NCBI GenBank assembly: GCA_947445425.1
Contig: CANFFA010000156.1
Coordinates: 1 to 6,222 of the forward strand
Length of the DNA stretch: 6,222 nucleotides
Direction: 5' to 3'
Source: Paludibacteraceae bacterium
GTDB taxonomy: Bacteria > Bacteroidota > Bacteroidia > Bacteroidales > Paludibacteraceae
This document shows, piece by piece, positions 1 to 4,893 of this stretch (its first letter is position 1; every line of letters begins with the position of its first letter). Made by a program: the position numbers and the translations under genes. The notes under the pieces were generated by a model that ran no database searches, was not told where the DNA came from, and worked only from the letters and a program-made list of their open reading frames with translations.

Positions 1-187
1 CTAAAATTTCACCCGCTGTCATCTCTGTCCCAATACTCCAATCAGTGTCGCAATACCAACAATCTTTATTGCAATTAGATAGCCTTACAAATACTGCTGC
101 TCTTCCTGTATTCCTTCCTTCTCCTTGAATAGAGTAAAATATCTCAACAACCTTTAGAATTGTTTTCTTGGCGTCATTAGACTTCAT
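1..187 (-). CDS. queE: 7-carboxy-7-deazaguanine synthase QueE, N-terminal part (runs off the left edge)
   Basis: This is a radical SAM enzyme that converts 6-carboxy-5,6,7,8-tetrahydropterin to 7-carboxy-7-deazaguanine, the step after QueD in preQ0/queuosine synthesis in the cytoplasm. Only the first 62 codons are present. I translated them by hand, and they contain the family's opening EIFYSIQGEG (15-24) and a CX3CX2C cysteine triplet, Cys39-Cys43-Cys46 in CNKDCWYCDT, which binds the 4Fe-4S cluster. Asp47-Thr48 follow, as in other QueE proteins. The ATG at 187-185 is preferred because it sits just ahead of the conserved start of the domain. A GTG 11 codons further upstream is possible but lies deep inside queD. 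The start overlaps the end of queD by 11 bases in another frame, so the two are almost certainly co-transcribed and probably translationally coupled. The rest of the enzyme is outside the window; nothing suggests it is broken. Confidence 0.93.
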   Translation of the reverse strand, partial: MKSNDAKKTILKVVEIFYSIQGEGRNTGRAAVFVRLSNCNKDCWYCDTDWSIGTEMTAGEIL

Positions 188-527
188 ATCTACAATTTGT
201 TTTGGGCGTTTCACTAATTTCAATGGCATAAAGAAGTGGAAATTGCACTTTAAACAAGTCATAAATGTACTTGCTAATATTTTCCACTGATGTTTGAAAA
301 TCAAAAACATCATTCAAATGCTTGTGATCCAAAGTTTCATCTATCCATTGGGCAATTGGTTTTAATTCACCATAATCTTGGATAAATCCATCTTTATTGG
401 GCTCTCCTTTCAGAAAAACCCTAATAATATAATTATGTCCGTGCATGCGTCCACAAGGATGGTCCGTTCTCAGACCCATTAATTGATGACTTGCCGAAAA
501 ATGAAATTCTTTGCTGATGGTAAGCAT
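177..527 (-). CDS. queD: 6-carboxy-5,6,7,8-tetrahydropterin synthase QueD
   Basis: QueD converts 7,8-dihydroneopterin triphosphate to 6-carboxytetrahydropterin, the second step of queuosine precursor synthesis from GTP. With the ATG at 527-525 the protein has 116 residues, close to the usual 115-120. The zinc ligands are His14 (in FSASHQL) and His29 and His31 (in RMHGHN). The catalytic Cys25 lies in HPCGRMHGH, which separates QueD from eukaryote-type PTPS paralogues whose cysteine is placed differently. Asp67-His68 (LDHKHLND) supply the rest of the catalytic set, and Glu106 in SETPKTNCRY anchors the pterin ring. The open frame extends nine codons upstream to a TTG at 554, but that TTG lies in a possible -7 promoter box, so the internal ATG is preferred. 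No Shine-Dalgarno sequence is visible. The gene ends inside the start of queE. The pseudouridine synthase gene ends 149 bases upstream on the same strand, so queD may have its own promoter. Confidence 0.95.
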   Translation of the reverse strand: MLTISKEFHFSASHQLMGLRTDHPCGRMHGHNYIIRVFLKGEPNKDGFIQDYGELKPIAQWIDETLDHKHLNDVFDFQTSVENISKYIYDLFKVQFPLLYAIEISETPKTNCRYEV

Positions 528-551
528 GATGAATCTATAATTGATAATTAA

Positions 552-558
552 CAAAGTA
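552..558 (-). promoter_or_regulatory. Possible -7 promoter element upstream of queD
   Basis: On the minus strand TACTTTG resembles the Bacteroidota -7 element TAnnTTTG but is one base short between TA and TTTG. A TTG lies 18 bases further upstream as a possible -33 element. The position gives a leader of roughly 20 bases before the queD ATG. The match is imperfect and the region is very AT-rich, so this is tentative. If it is real, the upstream TTG start of the queD frame cannot be used, because it is part of the promoter. Confidence 0.3.
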
Positions 559-676
559 CAAATTAATAATTTATTCCAATCAGAGAAAGGAGGGGACTAT
601 TATAATTGTACAATATTAGCTTTAAGCTTTATGTGTAGACCTAAATAATGACCGAAGATGGATAAAATTCTATCTA

Positions 677-1579
677 TTAATGAAAAATACTCAAGAAATT
701 TCTTGGAACTATCGTTTCAAAACTAACTTCACCCAGTGTTATAGGATGATAGAAAGCCAAGACACGGGCGTGAAGGCCTAAGCGTCCAATGGGGCTAAAG
801 CCTCCACCGTATTTTTTATCACCAACAATAGGATGACCGATGCCTTGCATGTGAACACGGATTTGATTTTTACGTCCTGTTTCCAGTTCTATTTCTAACA
901 GAGAGTAATTTTCATTGGATTTAATACGACGATAATGAGTAACAGCTTGTTGTCCCCCATTATCAGAGTCACTGGAATGAATTTTCAATGATTTCTCATT
1001 TTCCGTTAACCAGGTGACTATGGTATCTTGTTCTTTTTCCACACTACCTTCTACCAAAGCCAAATAAACTCGACGGGTAATGATTCGGTGCCAATTTTCT
1101 TGTAAAATAAGTTGAACTTCACGACTTTTCGCGAACATCAAAATTCCAGATGTTTCACGATCGAGACGGTGAACGGTATAAATACGATTATTGGGAGAAC
1201 TCTTCTTTACATGCGTTCTTAGAATAGAGAAGGCTGTCGTCTCATCGTTGTCACCGGTACTAACGGTAAGAAGACCTTCTTTTTTCTCCACAATAATTAA
1301 ATGGGCATCTTCAAATACGATGCTTAATTTAGGATGTGATAATTCTATATTCCCCCGACCACTGTTTATTGTCACCAAGTCATTGGCTTTCAACTCTTGA
1401 TTGAATTGCGTTGTGATCTCATTATTTACCATTACCTGGCGGTGTGCCAAGAGTGACTTCACCGAATTTCGGCTCATACCTCCCATTTTTGCCAATAAAA
1501 AAGTCATGAGATCAATTGTCTCAGATACTTTTAGATGGGTTGGTTTTGGTTCGGGTATAAAAGTTGTTTTCTTTCTCAT
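677..1579 (-). CDS. RluA-family pseudouridine synthase with N-terminal S4 domain
   Basis: This enzyme isomerises specific uridines in rRNA or tRNA to pseudouridine. The 300-residue protein has an S4-like RNA-binding region at about 20-75 (MSRNSVKSLLAHRQVMVN, then LKANDLVTI) and a catalytic domain from about 85 to the end. The active-site motif HRLDRETSG is at 137-145 with catalytic Asp140. Tyr172 in RVYLALVEG is the conserved stacking tyrosine. ETGRKNQIRVHM (233-244) and RLGLHARVLAFYHP (266-279) are the family's RNA-contact and C-terminal motifs. Length and domain order are normal for the RluC/RluD type, but several paralogues exist and the sequence alone does not say which uridine is modified, so no symbol is given. 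The ATG at 1579 begins 48 bases after the stop of the FAD oxidoreductase gene on the same strand, with no clear promoter between them, so co-transcription is likely. A leader of about 16 mostly basic or polar residues precedes the S4 region. Confidence 0.93.
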   Translation of the reverse strand: MRKKTTFIPEPKPTHLKVSETIDLMTFLLAKMGGMSRNSVKSLLAHRQVMVNNEITTQFNQELKANDLVTINSGRGNIELSHPKLSIVFEDAHLIIVEKKEGLLTVSTGDNDETTAFSILRTHVKKSSPNNRIYTVHRLDRETSGILMFAKSREVQLILQENWHRIITRRVYLALVEGSVEKEQDTIVTWLTENEKSLKIHSSDSDNGGQQAVTHYRRIKSNENYSLLEIELETGRKNQIRVHMQGIGHPIVGDKKYGGGFSPIGRLGLHARVLAFYHPITLGEVSFETIVPRNFLSIFH

Positions 1580-1627
1580 TTTCTTTTTATGACAGTGATC
1601 TAATCTCTTTAAGGTAGAGACAAGCCT

Positions 1628-3190
1628 TTATTGTAAGCTAAGTGCTACTTTTTCTGCTGCATTTACCCCATCTACAGCTGATGAGGTTATTCCTCCAGAA
1701 TAGCCTGAGCCTTCACCAGCAGGGAAGAGTCCTGAAATTACAGGATGTTGCCCTGTTTCTGTATTACGTGGAATGCGGATGGCGGAAGAAGAACGTGATT
1801 CAACACCTACAACCACAGCATCATTTGTCAAATAGCCATGCATTTTCCTATCGAATTTTTTGAATCCTTCGCGCAAACGAGAGGAGATAATTTTCGGCAA
1901 CCAAAAATGAAGTGGTGAAGAGATGAGTCCAGGAAGATAAGAACAAGGCGGTAAATCTGCCGAAAGTCTACCCCTTACAAAATCACCTAATCGTTGTGCT
2001 GGTGCTACTTGCCCTACGCCACCATTATTGGCAAATGCAAGACTTTCAACATGTTGTTGGAAACGTAATCCAGCCAATACACCATATTGCTGAAATTCTT
2101 CTGGAATATCTTCAGGACGAATCTCAACAACTATTCCTGAATTGGCATAGGGAGAATTCCGTTTAGACGCTGACATACCATTGACCACAATCTCATTTTG
2201 ATTGCTACCTGCTGGTACAATATGACCACCAGGACACATACAAAAAGTATAAACACCTCGCTCATCTACTTGATCTACTAAATTATAGGTTGCAGCAGGT
2301 AAATATGGATCTCTGACTTCGCTATGATATTGAATAAGGTCAATCAATTCTTGTGGATGCTCCACCCTTACTCCCATTGCAAAACCTTTGGGCTCAAGTT
2401 CTATACCTTGTCTATGAAGCATCTCGTATATATCATGTGCCGAGTGTCCAGTGGTAAGTATCAGTTGTTTGGCCGAAAAAATTGATCCATCTTCCGTTTT
2501 ACAACCAATCACTTGTTTGTCTTCTAGTAGTATTTCTGTTACTTTTTGTTGAAAATGAATTTCACCACCACTATCGAGAATACTTTTGGTAATATTTTCA
2601 ATCACTATCGGTAATTTGTCAGTACCAATGTGTGGATGTGTATCCTCTAGAATTGATTTATCAGCACCATGAAATGCGAAAATTTCTAATATTCTCTGTG
2701 GATTACCTTTTTTCTTTGATCGTGTATATAGTTTTCCGTCAGAAAAAGTACCAGCACCTCCCACACCAAAACAATAATTAGATTCGGCATTAATACCCTT
2801 GTTTCTGTTAAGTTGTGCGATGTCCATTTTACGACTGTGCTTATCTTTACCTCGCTCAATGATGACAGGTTTTAAGCCCTCTTCTATTAATTTCAAGGCA
2901 GCAAATAGTCCTGCAGGTCCAGAACCAATGATTAAAACAGGTGTTTTATCACCCACAAATGGATATTCAAAATGTGGCAGTTCCAATTCTGGGGCTTCCT
3001 CATCCCAATAGACTGAAAGTGTAAGATTAACCTTGGGTAAAAAGGCACGTGAATCAATAGATTTTTTCACCACGCGAATACTTGTAATGCGCGATGGAGA
3101 AATCTCTAATTTATCGGCAACTTGTTTGGTAAGTAATTCTGTTTTATGGGCTTGCTCTGGTGTAAGCGTAAGTTGAAGTTCGATGTTCAT
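1628..3190 (-). CDS. FAD-dependent dehydrogenase-like protein (COG2509 type, function unknown)
   Basis: This is a predicted cytoplasmic flavoprotein whose reaction and substrate are not established. From the ATG at 3190 it has 520 residues. An N-terminal domain of about 80 residues, with a VKKSIDSRAF motif, precedes the Rossmann fold. The FAD dinucleotide-binding motif is GSGPAG (89-94), with the ribose-binding acidic residue at Glu112 in IIERG. The downstream motifs are GVGGAGTFSDGKL (142-154), FCMCPGGHIVPAG (316-328), VNGMSASKRNSPYAN (336-350) and GVESRSSSAIRI (462-473), then a C-terminal FAD-contact segment FPAGEGSGYSGGI (489-501). This set fits the COG2509 'uncharacterised FAD-dependent dehydrogenase' family and is intact. 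The open frame reaches 12 codons further to a TTG at 3226, but that TTG is inside the -7 box TATCTTTG, so the ATG is the real start. No signal peptide or membrane segment is seen. It is the first gene of an apparent transcription unit with the pseudouridine synthase, which need not imply a shared function. Confidence 0.9.
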   Translation of the reverse strand: MNIELQLTLTPEQAHKTELLTKQVADKLEISPSRITSIRVVKKSIDSRAFLPKVNLTLSVYWDEEAPELELPHFEYPFVGDKTPVLIIGSGPAGLFAALKLIEEGLKPVIIERGKDKHSRKMDIAQLNRNKGINAESNYCFGVGGAGTFSDGKLYTRSKKKGNPQRILEIFAFHGADKSILEDTHPHIGTDKLPIVIENITKSILDSGGEIHFQQKVTEILLEDKQVIGCKTEDGSIFSAKQLILTTGHSAHDIYEMLHRQGIELEPKGFAMGVRVEHPQELIDLIQYHSEVRDPYLPAATYNLVDQVDERGVYTFCMCPGGHIVPAGSNQNEIVVNGMSASKRNSPYANSGIVVEIRPEDIPEEFQQYGVLAGLRFQQHVESLAFANNGGVGQVAPAQRLGDFVRGRLSADLPPCSYLPGLISSPLHFWLPKIISSRLREGFKKFDRKMHGYLTNDAVVVGVESRSSSAIRIPRNTETGQHPVISGLFPAGEGSGYSGGITSSAVDGVNAAEKVALSLQ

Positions 3191-3223
3191 GTTCTGACTT
3201 TGTGTACTAAGTTTATGAGAGTG

Positions 3224-3231
3224 CAAAGATA
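3224..3231 (-). promoter_or_regulatory. Promoter -7 element for the FAD oxidoreductase gene
   Basis: The minus strand reads TATCTTTG followed by CA, an exact match to the Bacteroidota -7 consensus TAnnTTTG. Transcription would start a few bases downstream, leaving a leader of roughly 25-30 bases before the ATG at 3190. No TTTG or TTG occurs at the expected -33 distance; the nearest TTG is 27 bases upstream of the box, which is too far. The placement rules out the TTG codon at 3226 as the start. Confidence 0.7.
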
Positions 3232-3369
3232 GTCAATTAATTAGGACTGAATATTTAACAATTAATAATTTATAGCATTGATCAGTTATACTTTAAGCAT
3301 TATTTGAGAAGATTGTAAGTTGTACAGTAAGTTCTTAAATTAATTATTCTTTTTTCGGATTAGAGGTGT

Positions 3370-3377
3370 TATCTTTG
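3370..3377 (+). promoter_or_regulatory. Promoter -7 element for the response regulator gene
   Basis: TATCTTTG followed by CA matches the Bacteroidota -7 consensus TAnnTTTG exactly and lies 36 bases before the ATG at 3414, leaving a leader of about 30 bases. The -33 region has a run of T rather than a clear TTTG. The same ten bases, TATCTTTGCA, occur on the opposite strand as the promoter of the divergent FAD gene. The two boxes are 138 bases apart. Confidence 0.7.
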
Positions 3378-3413
3378 CAACATTAAAATTTAACTACTAC
3401 AAACGACCGATCC

Positions 3414-4112
3414 ATGCTTACAAAGTCAAACCACATACCAACGATTATTTTGGTAGATGATCATTTAATTTTCAGAGAAGGTTTGAAAACAATTTTAACT
3501 TTAGGTGGAATTGCTAATGTTATAGCTGAAGCATCTAACGGCCTTGAGTTTTTAAAGCTATTGGAAAACCAAAAACCAGATCTGGTTTTTATGGATATTG
3601 ATATGCCGTTCATGGGTGGAGTGGAGGCTACTCAAAAAGCACTTGAAATCTATCCTGACTTAAACATTATTGTGCTTACTATGTTTTCCGACGAAGATTA
3701 TTATTACAAAATGATTGATGTGGGTGTAAAAGGGTTTATTCTTAAAACGAGTGGAAGTAGTGATATTGAGCAAGGTATTAAAGATGTGATGTTGGGGAAA
3801 AGCTATTTTTCTAATGAAATTCTAAAAGAAATCATTTTACAAATAGGAAGAAAAACGACCACCTTAGACAACAAGCTACCAAATCTTTCAGAAAGAGAAT
3901 TAGAAATACTCAAGCAAATATCAGTAGGTGCCACCACCGATGAAATTGCCAGAACCTTAGGAATTAGCTCAAAAACAGTAAAAACGCATCGTTCAAATTT
4001 ACTAGAAAAAACAGCTTGTAAAAACACGCCTGGCATGATGCTTTATGCACTTAGAAATAAAATTATTGACTTGGATGAATTAACTAAACAACACTCTTCA
4101 GTTAGCAATTAA
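3414..4112 (+). CDS. NarL/LuxR-type two-component response regulator
   Basis: This is a DNA-binding transcription regulator controlled by phosphorylation. The 232-residue protein has an N-terminal receiver domain (about 9-130) with the acidic pair Asp15-Asp16 (LVDDH), the phospho-acceptor Asp61 in FMDIDMP, switch Thr89 (VLTM) and Lys111 (ILKT). A linker follows, then a LuxR-type helix-turn-helix at about 157-215, recognisable from LSERELEILKQISVGATTDEIARTL in overlapping pieces and the recognition helix SSKTVKTHRSNL (185-196). All phosphotransfer residues are present, so it should be phosphorylated normally. No histidine kinase gene lies within the window on either side, so it looks like an orphan regulator, although a kinase could be elsewhere. 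Its targets cannot be told. It has its own promoter, which diverges from the FAD oxidoreductase gene, so autoregulation or control of that neighbour is possible but is inference only. The ATG at 3414 has no Shine-Dalgarno sequence. A hairpin starts two bases after the stop codon. Confidence 0.95.
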   Translation: MLTKSNHIPTIILVDDHLIFREGLKTILTLGGIANVIAEASNGLEFLKLLENQKPDLVFMDIDMPFMGGVEATQKALEIYPDLNIIVLTMFSDEDYYYKMIDVGVKGFILKTSGSSDIEQGIKDVMLGKSYFSNEILKEIILQIGRKTTTLDNKLPNLSERELEILKQISVGATTDEIARTLGISSKTVKTHRSNLLEKTACKNTPGMMLYALRNKIIDLDELTKQHSSVSN

Positions 4113-4114
4113 GT

Positions 4115-4146
4115 GCCATCCTTGTAAAATCATTTTACAAGGAGGC
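4115..4146. terminator. Hairpin between convergent genes, probable bidirectional terminator
   Basis: Arms of 12 bases, 4119-4130 and 4132-4143, are perfect reverse complements around a single central C. Skipping the unpaired A at 4118, GCC (4115-4117) pairs further with GGC (4144-4146), giving 15 pairs with one bulge. The innermost A-T pairs would open into a loop. The hairpin begins two bases after the response regulator stop and lies 45 bases beyond the stop of the oncoming coaE. Neither strand has a clear T tract after it, so it is not a textbook intrinsic terminator; an RNA-stabilising 3' hairpin or a protein-binding site are the alternatives. Confidence 0.6.
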
Positions 4147-4191
4147 AACTTTCATCTCAGCTCCATTACGCTCCATACAGTAAAGAAAACA

Positions 4192-4776
4192 TCACTTTAA
4201 AAGTAGTAAACGATCTACCACCTCCTCCACCTTGGTCTCTTTTAATAAATTATCGTCTGAACTTATAATGAGGTCAGCACGTTTCATTTTCTCTATTTCT
4301 GGAAGTTGATTTAACATACGAGCACGAACTTTCTCAGGAGTTGCCTTATCACGACGAATCACCCTTGACATACGCAACTCTTCAGAAGCCGTGACTAGCA
4401 ACACTTTATCAACCAGGCTATCAAATCCACTTTCGAGCAAAATAGCAGATTCAACAAATAAAATGCTTTCTTGTATATGCATTAATTTCCACCTCACAAT
4501 ATCCTCTTTTACAATAGGATGTACAATATCATTAAGCTTCGACAACAAATCATGGTTTCCAAAAACCAATACAGCAAGCTCAGCCCTATTAAGACCTTGC
4601 GGAGTATATATAGATTCACCAAATAAAGCTTGAATTTGCTCCTTAATTTGCGGATGTTCATTTTGTAAACGCCTAGCTTCCAAATCCGAATCATACACCA
4701 AATAGCCCTTCGCTCTAAACAAATTGGAAAGTGTTGTTTTTCCACTTCCTATCCCACCAGTAATCCCCACTAACAT
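4192..4776 (-). CDS. coaE: Dephospho-CoA kinase CoaE
   Basis: CoaE phosphorylates the 3'-hydroxyl of dephospho-CoA with ATP, the final step of coenzyme A synthesis, in the cytoplasm. The 194-residue protein is of normal length (about 190-210). The Walker A loop is GGIGSGKT (7-14). YDSD (28-31) carries the conserved acidic residue Asp31 near the substrate site. LNDIVHP (81-87) and AILLESGF (111-118) are the CoA-domain motifs. RVIRRDKATPEKVRARMLNQ (138-157) forms the lid with its conserved arginines, and ADLIISSDDN is the usual late segment. The ATG at 4776 is well supported: the P-loop begins seven residues in and a strong Shine-Dalgarno sequence lies eight bases upstream. coaE is transcribed away from tilS, with 117 bases between the two starts, and converges on the response regulator gene. 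No clear -7 promoter is seen on its strand in that gap. Confidence 0.96.
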   Translation of the reverse strand: MLVGITGGIGSGKTTLSNLFRAKGYLVYDSDLEARRLQNEHPQIKEQIQALFGESIYTPQGLNRAELAVLVFGNHDLLSKLNDIVHPIVKEDIVRWKLMHIQESILFVESAILLESGFDSLVDKVLLVTASEELRMSRVIRRDKATPEKVRARMLNQLPEIEKMKRADLIISSDDNLLKETKVEEVVDRLLLLK

Positions 4777-4784
4777 AATACTCG

Positions 4785-4791
4785 CCCTCCT
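4785..4791 (-). promoter_or_regulatory. Strong Shine-Dalgarno sequence of coaE
   Basis: The minus strand reads AGGAGGG, ending eight bases before the coaE ATG, an ideal sequence and spacing for pairing with the 3' end of 16S rRNA. None of the other start codons in this window has anything comparable, in keeping with the phylum's general lack of Shine-Dalgarno use. It fixes the start codon. Confidence 0.7.
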
Positions 4792-4860
4792 GATTTTAAT
4801 TTGTAAGCAATATAGACTTAATTACCACAAAATGAAAATTTCTTTATTCAAAAAAATACA

Positions 4861-4868
4861 TACCTTTG
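4861..4868 (+). promoter_or_regulatory. Promoter -7 element for tilS
   Basis: TACCTTTG matches the TAnnTTTG consensus exactly and is 25 bases upstream of the tilS ATG, leaving a leader of only about 20 bases. No TTTG is visible at the -33 distance, where the sequence is A/T-rich. Confidence 0.6.
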
Positions 4869-4893
4869 TAAGATGCAAAATCTATATTAAAAT

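Noticed and set aside
528..676. Possible preQ1 riboswitch upstream of queD
   Set aside because: Queuosine genes often carry one, but I could not find the characteristic compact pseudoknot with its A-rich tail on the minus strand here.
1191..1592. Two plus-strand open frames opposite the pseudouridine synthase gene
   Set aside because: They lie wholly or almost wholly antisense to a gene with a complete set of family motifs and show no recognisable domain.
1601..1620. Small inverted repeat TCTCT...AGAGA between the FAD gene and the pseudouridine synthase gene
   Set aside because: Five weak base pairs with a seven-base loop and no T tract; unlikely to terminate or regulate transcription.
4160..4179. 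Short tandem repeat GCTCCATTAC / GCTCCATAC between the response regulator and coaE
   Set aside because: There are only two imperfect copies of about nine bases, with no extended array or flanking element; not enough to call a repeat feature.
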